Positions 16,056-24,450 are shown, counted from the first letter of the stretch. The stretch is DNA of 32,312 nt from JAICYJ01 sp045806525 (GCA_045806525.1 JBJMJD010000055.1:1-32312), one strand, 5' to 3'. Translations and numbers: made by a program. Notes: generated by a model not told the origin, from the sequence alone.

Positions 16056-17915
16056 TTGGGCGTAGACAACATCATCGGCGAGCTGTTCGACGGCCGCTAC
16101 CGGCTGGAGCGCCGGATCGGGGCGGGCGGCATGGCAGACGTCTACCTGGCGCAGGACGAGTCCCTGCATCGCCGGGTGGCGATCAAGATCCTGGCCGACC
16201 GATACACCCGCGACCCCGGATTCGTCGAGCGGTTCCGCCGCGAGGCAACGGCCGCGGCCGGTCTCAGCCACCCCAACATCGTCTCCATCTACGACCGCGG
16301 CGAGGCCGAGGGCACCTACTACATCGCGATGGAGTACATCGAGGGCCCGACGCTGAAGGAGGAGATCACCGAGCGGGCGCCGCTGCCCGAGGCGGAGGCC
16401 GTCGGGTACGCCGTGCAGGCGTTGCAGGCGCTCGAGTTCGCGCATCGACGGGGCGTGATCCATCGCGACATCAAGCCCCACAACATGATGCTGACCCCCG
16501 ACGGCCTGCTGAAGGTGACCGACTTCGGCATCGCCCGCGCCACCAACGAGGTGGAGATGACGGAGGTCGGTTCGATCGTGGGCACCGCCCAGTACCTGTC
16601 ACCCGAGCAGGCCCGCGGCCACAGCGTCGGGCCGCAGTCGGACATCTACTCGATGGGCGTGGTGCTGTACGAGATGCTGACCGGCGAGGTGCCGTTCACC
16701 GGCTCCTCGGCGGTCGAGATCGCGATGAAGCAGGTGAACGAGGCACCGCAGCCGCCCAGCACCAAGAACCGGCTGATCACGCACGGCCTCGAGCAGGTGG
16801 TGATGCGGGCGCTGGCAAAGGATCCCGCCCTGCGCTTCCACTCCGCCCGGGAGATGGCCGACGAGCTCGAGCGCACGCGCCGCGGTCTGGCCGTCTCGCA
16901 GGACACCGCCCAGGCGACGGCGGTGATCGGCGCCTACGAACCCGGGGCGGCGACCAGCGTGATGGGCTCCCCGCCGCCGGCCGCGCCGCCGCCGCAGGCC
17001 AAGCGCAGCGCCGTCCCCTGGCTGCTGGTGGCGCTGCTGCTGCTGGCGAGCGCGGTGGTCGGCTACGTCGTCTACCAGCAGCTGCAGGGCAGCGACCAGG
17101 TGAAGGTGCCGGACGTGCGCGGATTCACTAAGAAGCAGGCGCAGACGCAGCTGGTCCAGGCCGGATTCACGACCGCCGTCGACCACAAGGCGTCGAAGAA
17201 GGTGGACAAGGGCCAGGTGATCGACACCGATCCCCCGCACGGCGCCGAGGCCGACAAGGGCTCGAAGGTGACCATGATCGTGTCGACCGGGCCGAAGAGC
17301 GTGACGCTGCCGAACCTCCGCGGGAAATCGGCGAGCGCCGCCACCCAGACCATCGTCGACCTCGGTCTGCCCGTTCCCACCCAGACCCCGATCACCTCCC
17401 AGCTGCCGGTCGGCCAGGTGGTGCGCACCGATCCCAAGCCGGGCGTGATCCCGCCGGATACGGTCGTCACGCTGTTCGTGTCGACGGGCAACGTGAAGGT
17501 GCCGAACGTCGTCGGCATGAGCTGCAACGACGCCACAAGCACGTTGTCCGCCTCGAACCTGCAGGGCAGCTGTACGGACACGCCCAGCGACACGGTGCCG
17601 GTCGGCCAGGTGATCAGCCAGTCGCCAGCTGCCGGCAGCCAGGCCCCGCAGGGCAGCACGGTGTCGCTCCAGGTCTCGTCCGGCCCGTCGCAGGTGCAGG
17701 TGCCGGACGTGACCAACATGGATTACCCGACTGCCAAGCAGACGTTGCAGGGCGAGGGGCTGCACGCCCAGCGCTCACGCTGTCTGGCGTCAGATCCCAC
17801 GATCCCCGACGGCACCGTGGTCGGCACCGACCCGCCGCCCGGCACGATGGTCGACCCCAAGTCCGACGTGACCGTGTTCGTGGCCGACTCGACGTCGACC
17901 ACCCCCTGTCCGTGA
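16056..17915 (+). CDS. pknB: PASTA-domain Ser/Thr protein kinase (PknB)
   Basis: A 619-residue transmembrane kinase. The kinase domain spans 12-275 (GAGGMADVY at 22-30, K44, HRDIKPHN at 136-143 with D138, DFG at 156-158, activation loop GSIVGTAQYLSPEQ with T177). A Pro-rich juxtamembrane linker and a helix at about 319-340 follow. Four extracytoplasmic PASTA repeats lie at about 348-411, 415-477, 480-543 and 547-610; these bind muropeptides or lipid II and report wall status. Repeats 3 and 4 each carry Cys (C490/C506 and C576/C618), possibly disulfides. The start is TTG at 16056, a family-consistent position. A separate pknA is absent, unlike the mycobacterial operon. The stop overlaps the ddl GTG. 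Confidence 0.95.
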   Translation: MGVDNIIGELFDGRYRLERRIGAGGMADVYLAQDESLHRRVAIKILADRYTRDPGFVERFRREATAAAGLSHPNIVSIYDRGEAEGTYYIAMEYIEGPTLKEEITERAPLPEAEAVGYAVQALQALEFAHRRGVIHRDIKPHNMMLTPDGLLKVTDFGIARATNEVEMTEVGSIVGTAQYLSPEQARGHSVGPQSDIYSMGVVLYEMLTGEVPFTGSSAVEIAMKQVNEAPQPPSTKNRLITHGLEQVVMRALAKDPALRFHSAREMADELERTRRGLAVSQDTAQATAVIGAYEPGAATSVMGSPPPAAPPPQAKRSAVPWLLVALLLLASAVVGYVVYQQLQGSDQVKVPDVRGFTKKQAQTQLVQAGFTTAVDHKASKKVDKGQVIDTDPPHGAEADKGSKVTMIVSTGPKSVTLPNLRGKSASAATQTIVDLGLPVPTQTPITSQLPVGQVVRTDPKPGVIPPDTVVTLFVSTGNVKVPNVVGMSCNDATSTLSASNLQGSCTDTPSDTVPVGQVISQSPAAGSQAPQGSTVSLQVSSGPSQVQVPDVTNMDYPTAKQTLQGEGLHAQRSRCLASDPTIPDGTVVGTDPPPGTMVDPKSDVTVFVADSTSTTPCP

Positions 17916-18967
17916 GCGAGCGGCCGCGCATCAGGGTGGCCGTGCTGGGCGGCGGCCGCAGCTCCGAGCACGAGGTGTCGCTGCGGTCGGCGGCATCGGT
18001 GGTGGCGGCGCTCGACCCCCAGCGCTACGACGTGGTGCCGGTGCAGATCGACCGCGGCGGCGCCTGGCAGATCGAATCCTCAGCGCGGCTGTCGCTGGAG
18101 CCCGGGGCCGAGAGCCGATCGCTGGTGCCCTCGGCGCCGGCCGGTCTGCCCGCTCCGGCGGGGATCGGCCCGATCGATGTGGTGCTGCCGATCCTGCACG
18201 GCCCCTTCGGAGAGGACGGGCGGCTGCAGGGGCTGCTGGACATGATCAACATCCCCTACGTGGGGTCCGGTGTGGCCGCCTCGGCGCTGACGATGGACAA
18301 GGACAAGGTCAAGTACGTGCTGCGTGGCGTGGGCATCGCCGTGGCCGACCACGTGGTGCTGCGGAACCGAAGGTTCGGCGCGGCCGATGCCGAGGCTGTC
18401 GAGCGCCTCGGCTACCCCTGCTTCGTGAAGCCGGCCAACCTCGGCTCGAGCGTCGGCATCAGCAAGGTCACCGCGCCGGATGGCCTGGCAGCCGCGGTCG
18501 AGCTGGCCTTCCGGCACGATCGCACGGTGCTGGTCGAGGAGATGATCGCGGGCCGCGAGGTGGAGCTGGGCGTGCTCGGAAACAGCGATCCGCTGGTCAG
18601 CCCACCCGGTGAGATCGTGATCGCAAACGACTCCGACTGGTACGACTACGCGGCCAAGTACGACGACGGCGCCATGCGGCTGCAGGTGCCGGCCGACCTG
18701 CCGGAGCCGGTCACCGCCGAGCTGCAGCATGTCGCCCGCCGCGCCTTCGAGGTCTGCGGGTGCAGCGGCATGGCCCGCATCGACTTCTTCGTGACGCCCG
18801 AGCATCGGGTGGTGCTGAACGAGATCAACACCATCCCCGGCTTCACCGCCACCAGCGTCTACGCGGAGCTGTTCGAGTCGATCGGCATCAGCTACCCACG
18901 GCTGCTGGAGCGGCTGATCGAGCTGGCGCTCGAGCGGCACGCCGACGACCAGACGTACGCCTATTAG
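17912..18967 (+). CDS. ddl: D-alanine--D-alanine ligase
   Basis: A 351-residue ATP-grasp enzyme joining two D-Ala for peptidoglycan precursors in the cytosol. It shows GGRSSEHEVSLRSA at the N-terminus, the ATP-grasp loop CFVKPANLGSSVGISKV, EEMIAGREVELGVLG, the omega-loop sequence WYDYAAKYDDGAM and the metal-binding NEINTIPGFTATSVY. The Tyr in the omega loop favours D-Ala-D-Ala over the D-Ala-D-Lac (VanA) specificity. The GTG start overlaps the pknB stop as GTGA, so the ligase is co-translated with the kinase. Its usual neighbours are murC/ftsQ or a gpsA region, so this linkage is notable. It is the last gene of the operon. Confidence 0.94.
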   Translation: MSERPRIRVAVLGGGRSSEHEVSLRSAASVVAALDPQRYDVVPVQIDRGGAWQIESSARLSLEPGAESRSLVPSAPAGLPAPAGIGPIDVVLPILHGPFGEDGRLQGLLDMINIPYVGSGVAASALTMDKDKVKYVLRGVGIAVADHVVLRNRRFGAADAEAVERLGYPCFVKPANLGSSVGISKVTAPDGLAAAVELAFRHDRTVLVEEMIAGREVELGVLGNSDPLVSPPGEIVIANDSDWYDYAAKYDDGAMRLQVPADLPEPVTAELQHVARRAFEVCGCSGMARIDFFVTPEHRVVLNEINTIPGFTATSVYAELFESIGISYPRLLERLIELALERHADDQTYAY

Positions 18968-18990
18968 TCGCTGATCGAGACCACGGCCGT

Positions 18991-19026
18991 TTGACAAGAA
19001 CTCTTTCGAAAGATATCTTTCGAAAG
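18991..19026 (+). promoter_or_regulatory. consensus promoter overlapped by a perfect 24-bp palindromic operator
   Basis: TTGACA (18991-18996), a 17-bp spacer and TATCTT (19014-19019) form a near-consensus sigma-70-type promoter. The expected start point falls on the GTG at 19027, so the mRNA is leaderless. CTTTCGAAAG occurs twice (19003-19012 and 19017-19026), separated by ATAT. Each copy is itself palindromic and the whole 24 bp is a perfect palindrome covering the -10 and start point. This is the textbook position for autorepression by the winged-helix protein encoded next. Confidence 0.85.
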
Positions 19027-19608
19027 GTGGACGACAGGCGCACAGTCCAGCTCACCGACCCGCGGGCGCTGCGGGCGCTGGCCCACCCCACCCGGCTGCG
19101 CCTGGTCGGGCTGCTGCGCCGCGAGGGGCCGCTGACGGCCACGCAAGCCGGTGCGCTGATCGGCGAGGTGCCGGCCAGCGCGTCGTTCCACCTGCGGCAG
19201 CTGGCCAAATACGGGCTGGTCGAGGAGGCGGCGGGAGGGCGCGGCCGCGAGCGGCCCTGGCAGGCGACGGCCATGTTCACCAGCTGGTCTGGCGCGGGAG
19301 GATCGCCCGACCTGGCCATCGCCGACCAGATGCTGACCGCGGTGGTGGCCGAGCGCTACGCGGAGCAGCTGCAGGCGTGGCTGGCCGCGAAGCCAGGCGA
19401 GCCGGTCGAGTGGCAGGAGGCCGCCGGGCTGGGAGACGCGCTCCTGTACGTCACCGCCGACGAGCTGACGCGGATCGGCGAGGAGCTGGACGACCTGCTG
19501 CGGCCCTACCTCGACCGGATCGGCGACCGCAGCACGCGGCCCGACGGCGCACGGCTCGTGAGCTTCATCCGGATGGCGCTTCCGACGGACGAACCGGATG
19601 CGCGTTGA
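19027..19608 (+). CDS. ArsR-like winged helix-turn-helix regulator
   Basis: A 193-residue DNA-binding protein. The winged HTH lies at about 8-75 (LTDPRALRALAHPTRLRLVGLL, then SASFHLRQLAKYGLV as recognition helix), followed by an effector or dimerisation domain with no metal-binding Cys motif. It belongs to the HTH_20-type ArsR-like group that often precedes MFS exporters. The GTG at 19027 directly follows the palindromic operator and lies 7 nt after the -10, so the upstream reading frame is not used. The stop is 11 nt inside the transporter gene. Likely role: represses its own operon until an exported compound binds. The ligand is unknown. Confidence 0.85.
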   Translation: MDDRRTVQLTDPRALRALAHPTRLRLVGLLRREGPLTATQAGALIGEVPASASFHLRQLAKYGLVEEAAGGRGRERPWQATAMFTSWSGAGGSPDLAIADQMLTAVVAERYAEQLQAWLAAKPGEPVEWQEAAGLGDALLYVTADELTRIGEELDDLLRPYLDRIGDRSTRPDGARLVSFIRMALPTDEPDAR

Positions 19609-20860
19609 GCTTCCCGCACGCCGCCTGATCCCGGATCTGCTGGCCGAAAACGCCGCGTTCCGCGGTCTCTGGTTGGCGCAGTCGATCTCGCTGGTGGGCG
19701 ACCAGGTGTCGTTGCTGGCGCTGCCGCTGGTGGCGGTGCTGACGCTGCACGCGGGTCCGGCCGAGATGGGCTATCTGGTCGCCGCCGAGCTGGTGCCGAG
19801 CCTGCTGTTCTCGATGCACGCGGGCGTCTGGGCCGACCGCCGCGGCGACCGGCGCGGGCTGATGATCGCAACCGACGTGGGTCGGGCCGCGCTGCTTGCG
19901 ACGATCCCGGTCGCGGCCGTGTTGGGCGTGCTTTCGATGACGCAGATGTACGTCGTCGCGTTCCTGGTGGGCAGCCTGACGGTGCTGTTCTGGGTCTCAT
20001 ACAACGCCCTGTTCGTGGTGCTGGTGCCGCGCGAGCAGTTCATCACCGGCGGCTCGCTTTTGAACGGCAGCCGGGCGGTGTCCTACATGGCCGGCCCCAG
20101 CATAGGCGGACTGCTGGTGCAGGCGCTGACGGCGCCGCTGGCGGTGGGCGTGGACGCGCTCTCGTTCGCGGCCTCGGCGATCTTCATGCACGGGATCGAC
20201 TCGCCCGAGCCGCAGCCCGAGCCGGGCGCAGGCAGCGGCGGCGTCATGGCAGGTCTGCGCTTCATCGCCCGCAACCCGATCATGCGCGCCTCGCTGGGGG
20301 CGACGGCCACAATCAACCTGTTCAACTTCATGTTCTTCGCGCTCTGGATCCTGTTCGCGACCAGGACGCTGCACGTGAACGCCGGCGCGCTCGGCCTGGT
20401 GATCGGCGGCGGCGCGATCGGCAGCGTGATCGGGTCGGTCGTGACGGGCGCCGTGCAGCGGCGGGTCGGCGTCGGGCCCACCTTCGCCATCGGCTGCGTG
20501 CTGTTCCCGGCGCCGCTGATGCTGGTGCCACTGGCCGGCGGCGCCCGGCCGCTGGTGCTGAGCATGCTGTTCCTGGCCGAGTTCTTCAGCGGCCTGGGCG
20601 TGATGATGCTCGACATCACGGGCGGCGCCATCTCGGCGGCGCTGGTACCCGCCCGGCTGCGTTCACGGGTGGCCGGGTCGTACATGGTGGTGAACTACGG
20701 CGTGCGCCCGATCGGCTCGCTGGCGGGCGGGCTGATGGGCGCGACGTTGGGTCTGCGGCCGGCCGTGTGGGTGGCCACCGTGGGCGCTGTCGCCGGCGTG
20801 CTGTGGCTGCTGCCCTCGCCGATCATGCGGCTGCGGGAGCTGCCCGAGCCGGCCGACTAG
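19598..20860 (+). CDS. MFS transporter, drug/metabolite efflux type
   Basis: A 420-residue polytopic protein with about twelve hydrophobic segments. The motif-A-like loop ADRRGDRRGLM follows TM2, and a central cytoplasmic loop (PEPQPEPGAGSGGV) separates the two halves. This is typical of the MFS_3/enterobactin-exporter-like branch of proton-coupled efflux pumps. Its start lies inside the regulator gene (11-nt overlap), so the two form an autoregulated export operon. The substrate is not predictable. It converges with the threonine dehydratase gene, sharing 4 nt at the stops. Confidence 0.88.
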   Translation: MRVELPARRLIPDLLAENAAFRGLWLAQSISLVGDQVSLLALPLVAVLTLHAGPAEMGYLVAAELVPSLLFSMHAGVWADRRGDRRGLMIATDVGRAALLATIPVAAVLGVLSMTQMYVVAFLVGSLTVLFWVSYNALFVVLVPREQFITGGSLLNGSRAVSYMAGPSIGGLLVQALTAPLAVGVDALSFAASAIFMHGIDSPEPQPEPGAGSGGVMAGLRFIARNPIMRASLGATATINLFNFMFFALWILFATRTLHVNAGALGLVIGGGAIGSVIGSVVTGAVQRRVGVGPTFAIGCVLFPAPLMLVPLAGGARPLVLSMLFLAEFFSGLGVMMLDITGGAISAALVPARLRSRVAGSYMVVNYGVRPIGSLAGGLMGATLGLRPAVWVATVGAVAGVLWLLPSPIMRLRELPEPAD

Positions 20861-21825
20861 ACGATTGCGGCCGCGCCCGCTGTCAGCTCGGCGAAGCGGG
20901 CGGCGCCCACGTTGCCGCCGGACAGCACCACGCCCACGCGGCGTCCCGGCAGGCCTACCCGGCCGGCCAGGAGCGCGGCCAGCGCGCAGGCGCCGCTGGG
21001 CTCGAGCACGACCTTCATGCGGTCGAAGGCGAAGACCATCGCGTCGATGATCTCGGCGTCTGAGACGAGCTCGACGGAGTCGGCCAGTCGCCGGTTGACC
21101 TCGAACGTGAGCTCACCGGGCGTCTCCGCCTGCTGCCCGTCCGCGATGGTGCGCGGTACCGGGATCCGCACGCGTTCTCCCGCCGCCAGCGAGCGGCGGG
21201 TGTCGTCGCCCTGCTCCGGCTCGACCCCGATCACCTCGATGCCCGGCGCGAGCGCCTTGGCGGCAGTGGCGCAGCCGGCCATCAGCCCGCCCCCGCCCAC
21301 GGGCACCAGCAGCGCGTCGAGCCCCGGCGCCTGCTCCAGCAGCTCGAGCGCGGCGGTGCCCTGGCCGCTCATCACCAGCGGGTGCTCGTAGGGCGGTACA
21401 AGGGTGAGGCCGCGCGATTCGGCCAGATCGCGGCCGAGCTGGTCGCGATCCTGCGAATAGCGGTCATAGGTGACCACCTCGGCGCCGTAGCCACGGGTGG
21501 CGTCCAGCTTGGCTGCGGGCGCATCCTCCGGCATCAGGATCACCGCCGGTGCATCCAGCATCGCCGCCGCGATCGCGACCGCCTGGGCGTGGTTGCCGGA
21601 CGAGTATGCGGCCACGCCCCGGGCGCGCTCCTGCGAGGGCACGCGCGAGATCATCGAGTACGCGCCGCGGAACTTGAACGCGCCCCCGCGCTGGTAGCAC
21701 TCCGCCTTGCAGAACACCATGGCGCCGGTGGCCGCGTCGAGCGTCCGCGACGACAGCACCGGTGTGCGATGTGCGACGCCGTCGAGGGCAGCCGCGGCGG
21801 AGCGGACGTCGTCGATGCCGATCAT
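20857..21825 (-). CDS. PLP-dependent threonine/serine dehydratase-like enzyme
   Basis: A 322-residue fold-type II PLP enzyme. The Schiff-base Lys51 lies in GGAFKFRGA, with SSGNHAQA, the phosphate-binding GGGGL and SGGNVG downstream. There is no C-terminal ACT regulatory domain, so it is of the short catabolic TdcB/serine racemase-like type rather than biosynthetic IlvA. It should deaminate L-Thr to 2-oxobutyrate or L-Ser to pyruvate; serine racemase activity is an alternative. TAGTCT lies 9 nt upstream of the ATG and may be a leaderless-type -10. It appears to be a single-gene unit, 32 nt downstream of the zinc-ribbon protein gene. Confidence 0.87.
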   Translation of the reverse strand: MIGIDDVRSAAAALDGVAHRTPVLSSRTLDAATGAMVFCKAECYQRGGAFKFRGAYSMISRVPSQERARGVAAYSSGNHAQAVAIAAAMLDAPAVILMPEDAPAAKLDATRGYGAEVVTYDRYSQDRDQLGRDLAESRGLTLVPPYEHPLVMSGQGTAALELLEQAPGLDALLVPVGGGGLMAGCATAAKALAPGIEVIGVEPEQGDDTRRSLAAGERVRIPVPRTIADGQQAETPGELTFEVNRRLADSVELVSDAEIIDAMVFAFDRMKVVLEPSGACALAALLAGRVGLPGRRVGVVLSGGNVGAARFAELTAGAAAIV

Positions 21826-21857
21826 TGCCGCCGAAGACTACGTGCTGAGGGATTCGA

Positions 21858-22283
21858 CTAGAAGTCGAACGGCATGATGCCGTCGCTCTCGAGCGCGGAG
21901 CGGAAGCGGTCGACCGCCTCGTTCATGTTCTCGCGGGTGACGCGGTCGAGCTCCTCGATCAGGCGATCGGTGGCATCGTTCAGCACGTCGTCGAACCGCT
22001 CGACCTCGTGTGCGTCGTAGGTATCCGTGTGGCGCCACTCGCAGTCGGGGCAGCGCAGGGCCAGCTGCCAGCGCATCTCCTCGACCTCGTTCCACTCGGT
22101 GGGATGCACGCGCTCGCCGCCGCATCCGCCGCACAGCTCGAGGCGGCGAACGTGCAGCTCGGCGCCGGCCTCGATGTCGCGCAGGTCGCTGTGGGGCCGC
22201 TCGCCGTCGCTCGCCTGGTAGTAGACGATCTCGACGGTCTTGCCGCTCGGCAGCACGATTCGCTTGATGTGAAACTCACCCAT
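21858..22283 (-). CDS. small zinc-ribbon protein of unknown function
   Basis: A 141-residue acidic protein I cannot assign. The N-terminus is beta-rich (MGEFHIKRIVLPSGKTVEIVYY). Two Cys pairs (C51-x2-C54 in CGGC and C78-x2-C81 in CPDC) make a likely zinc ribbon. A C-terminal helical region (about 92-130) is rich in Glu/Asp/Arg and could be coiled coil. The ATG at 22283 is preferred to an in-frame ATG at 22313 because the family-like sequence begins there and a GGGA stretch sits about 5 nt upstream; the longer start would cross an inverted repeat. Composition and third-position GC match neighbours. It could be a nucleic-acid- or protein-binding adaptor. Confidence 0.7.
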   Translation of the reverse strand: MGEFHIKRIVLPSGKTVEIVYYQASDGERPHSDLRDIEAGAELHVRRLELCGGCGGERVHPTEWNEVEEMRWQLALRCPDCEWRHTDTYDAHEVERFDDVLNDATDRLIEELDRVTRENMNEAVDRFRSALESDGIMPFDF

Positions 22284-22286
22284 CGT

Positions 22287-22300
22287 CCCGATGTATCGGG
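22287..22300. repeat. 6-bp inverted repeat upstream of the zinc-ribbon gene
   Basis: CCCGAT and ATCGGG separated by GT, 3 nt upstream of the ATG at 22283. As RNA it could fold just before the start codon; as DNA it could be an operator half-site pair. Weak on its own. Confidence 0.3.
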
Positions 22301-22372
22301 CGCGGCTGGGCACTTCTTGAGGGGCAAAATGCGCGAGTTGATCAGATCACGTTGATCCGTGTGCAACCGCGA

Positions 22373-22849
22373 TCAGGGGCCGCCGAAATCGTTGGTCACG
22401 TAGTAGGCGGCGTGGCCGCTCCAGATGCCTCGCGAGATGCCGATCCCGATCCACCGGTAGCGGCCGCCCAGCAGGTTCGCGCGGTGCGGCGCACTGGCGA
22501 TCCAGGCCCGCAGCATCCGGCGCGGGCTCCACAGCCCGACACCGAGGTTCTCGCCGGCCCAGCCCCCGTGAAAGCCGAAGGAGCGCAGTCGCGTGAGCCA
22601 GGTCGCGCCCGAGGACGAGTAGTGCGTCATCAGGCGGTGGCGTGACATGTACAGGCTGTGCGCGCTGGCCGCATCTCCCAGATGCGGGCCGAGCTTCAGC
22701 CGGTGGACGCCGTGGGCCGATCGGTAGTGGTTGATCCGGTGCAGCAGTTCCAGCCGCCAGGCCCTGGCAGAAAACGTCGCCTGCGCAGGTGCCGCGACCG
22801 ACCCCAGCAGCACCACGGCGAGCAGACAGATCATCAACTTCACCCTCAC
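22373..22849 (-). CDS. secreted CAP-superfamily (SCP/PR-1-like) protein
   Basis: A 158-residue exported protein. A signal peptide is evident (VKLMICLLAVVLLGSVAAPAQA, cleavage likely after AQA at 22-24). The mature CAP domain has LLHRINHYRSAHGV, LGDAASAHSLYM, an H-x-LMTHYSS segment, AGENLGVG and W-x-ASAPHRANLL, the last carrying conserved cavity residues. Bacterial CAP proteins are secreted, often envelope- or sporulation-associated; the biochemical role is unclear. GTG at 22849 is preceded by a perfect AGGAGGT with 5-nt spacing, in contrast to the many leaderless genes here. It ends 89 bp upstream of the zinc-ribbon gene start. Confidence 0.9.
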   Translation of the reverse strand: MRVKLMICLLAVVLLGSVAAPAQATFSARAWRLELLHRINHYRSAHGVHRLKLGPHLGDAASAHSLYMSRHRLMTHYSSSGATWLTRLRSFGFHGGWAGENLGVGLWSPRRMLRAWIASAPHRANLLGGRYRWIGIGISRGIWSGHAAYYVTNDFGGP

Positions 22850-22913
22850 CCGTCACCTCCTGTACGCGTTGCAGCAAGTCCGATGCTAGAGCACTTCGCG
22901 CAAGACGAGAGGG

Positions 22914-22940
22914 TGCTTACAAGGTTTTTACGACAGTCAA
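22914..22940 (-). promoter_or_regulatory. candidate promoter of the CAP-protein gene
   Basis: TTGACT (22940-22935) and TAAGCA (22919-22914), 15 bp apart, lie in an AT-rich patch that stands out from the surrounding GC-rich DNA. It would give a leader of about 60 nt with the strong SD. The -10 match is poor. Confidence 0.3.
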
Positions 22941-23005
22941 ACAGACGTATGTTCGAGCGGTGGCCGCGAAGCGGGGTCACGCACGGGCGGCCGCCGCGGC
23001 CGAGT

Positions 23006-24361
23006 TCAGCGACCGGTCGCGGCCACCGCCACCGGCACGCCCAGGGCCTCGTCCACGGCCGCCTCGAATACGTCAAGCGACTCCTCGACCTGTTCGTCGG
23101 TGACAACCAGCGATACCAGCACGCGCAGGCAGTTGCCGTGCATGCCGGCCTTCAGGATCAGCAGCCCACGGCGCATCGCCGCCTCGGCCACAGCTGTTGC
23201 CAGATCGGACGCAGGGGCCTTCGAGATCGGGTCCTCGACGAACTCGGCGGCCAGCATCGGGCCCAGGCCGCGGACATCGCCAAGGCGCGGGTGCCGAAGC
23301 TGCAGCGCCTGGAACCGCGAGCGCATCCGCTCGCCGATGGCGGTGCCGCGCGCGAGCAGGTCGCGGCGCTCGATCTCATCCAACACCGCGATGCCGGCCA
23401 CGCAGCCCAGCGGCGAGCCGACGTAGGTGCCGCCGATGGTGGAGTCGCCGGCGGCGTCCATCACCGCCGCGCGCCCGATCACGCCGGAGATCGGAACGCC
23501 AGCCGCGATCGACTTGGCGACTGTGATCAGGTCGGGCTCAACGCCGAAGTGCTCGATCCCGAACATCTTGCCCGTGCGCCCGTAGCCGGACTGCACCTCG
23601 TCCGCGATCAGCACGATGCCGTGAGCGTCTGCGATCTCGCGCAGGCCGCGCACCCACTCGGCCGGGGGCACCACGAAACCACCCTCGCCCTGCACGGGCT
23701 CGAAGATGATTGCGGCCACCTGCTCGGCCGCGACGTGGGTGCTGAACATGCCCCGCAGCGCGACCAGCGCGGCAGCGGCCGGATCGGCCGACTCGTCCCG
23801 GTACGGGTAGGGGTAGGGCGCGCGATAGACCTCGGGAGCGAACGGCCCGAGGCCGGCCTTGTAGGGATGCTGCTTGGAGGTCAGCGACATCGCCATCAGG
23901 GTGCGGCCGTGGAAGCCACGGTCGAAGCAGATCACGGCCGGCCGGCCTGTGGCGAGCTTCGCGATCTTGACCGCGTTCTCCACCGCCTCGGCGCCGGAGT
24001 TGAAGAACGCGGCCTTCTTTGGGCCGGCGATGGGCGTCCTCTCGAGCAGCCGCTCGGCCAGCTCGATGTAGGACTCGTACGGAACCATCGTGAAGTCGGT
24101 GTGCAGGAAGCGGTCGACCTGGGCGTGCAGTGCGGCCGACACCGCCTCGTTCGTGTGCCCCACGTTCAGGCAGCCGATGCCGCCGGTCCAGTCCAGAAAC
24201 GTGTTTCCGTCCACGTCGGTGACGGCGACGCCGTGGGCATGGTCGATCACGATCGGGAGGTAGATGCTCTTCGCATCGGCGATCACGCGCTGCTTGCGCG
24301 CCAGGATCTCCGTGGAGCGCGGTCCCGGCAGCTCGGTGCGCAGGTCGATCGTCGGTGCCAT
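23006..24361 (-). CDS. class III aminotransferase (4-aminobutyrate/ornithine type)
   Basis: A 451-residue PLP enzyme. PLP-site features are NSGAEAVENA at 121-130, FHGRT at 150-154, IADEVQSGYGRTG with D254, the Schiff-base Lys283 in TVAKSIAAGVPISG, and GGTYVGSPLGC. The sequence style is that of 4-aminobutyrate (GabT) aminotransferases, which move the terminal amino group of GABA or a related omega-amino acid to 2-oxoglutarate, giving succinate semialdehyde. No semialdehyde dehydrogenase is adjacent, so the exact substrate remains open. The ATG at 24361 has a GGAGGAAGGGA SD region. TATCCT (24416-24411) about 50 nt upstream is a plausible -10. It is divergent from dcd with a 96-bp gap. Confidence 0.87.
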   Translation of the reverse strand: MAPTIDLRTELPGPRSTEILARKQRVIADAKSIYLPIVIDHAHGVAVTDVDGNTFLDWTGGIGCLNVGHTNEAVSAALHAQVDRFLHTDFTMVPYESYIELAERLLERTPIAGPKKAAFFNSGAEAVENAVKIAKLATGRPAVICFDRGFHGRTLMAMSLTSKQHPYKAGLGPFAPEVYRAPYPYPYRDESADPAAAALVALRGMFSTHVAAEQVAAIIFEPVQGEGGFVVPPAEWVRGLREIADAHGIVLIADEVQSGYGRTGKMFGIEHFGVEPDLITVAKSIAAGVPISGVIGRAAVMDAAGDSTIGGTYVGSPLGCVAGIAVLDEIERRDLLARGTAIGERMRSRFQALQLRHPRLGDVRGLGPMLAAEFVEDPISKAPASDLATAVAEAAMRRGLLILKAGMHGNCLRVLVSLVVTDEQVEESLDVFEAAVDEALGVPVAVAATGR

Positions 24362-24444
24362 CTGGGGTCCCTTCCTCCAGCCGCCGCGGCTGCGACGGGC
24401 AAACGGCAAGAGGATACCCAATCCGCTGGGCGCGCTCCTGCGCA

Positions 24445-24450
24445 TACACT
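24445..24450 (+). promoter_or_regulatory. leaderless-type -10 element of dcd
   Basis: TACACT ends 7 nt before the ATG at 24458, within GCGCATACACTC. This resembles the -10 regions of the left-edge histidine kinase gene and sufS. It implies an mRNA starting at the AUG. Confidence 0.6.

Noticed and set aside
22330..22360. Direct repeat GTTGATC twice
   Set aside because: Only two short copies 20 nt apart; too weak for a regulatory or CRISPR-like call.
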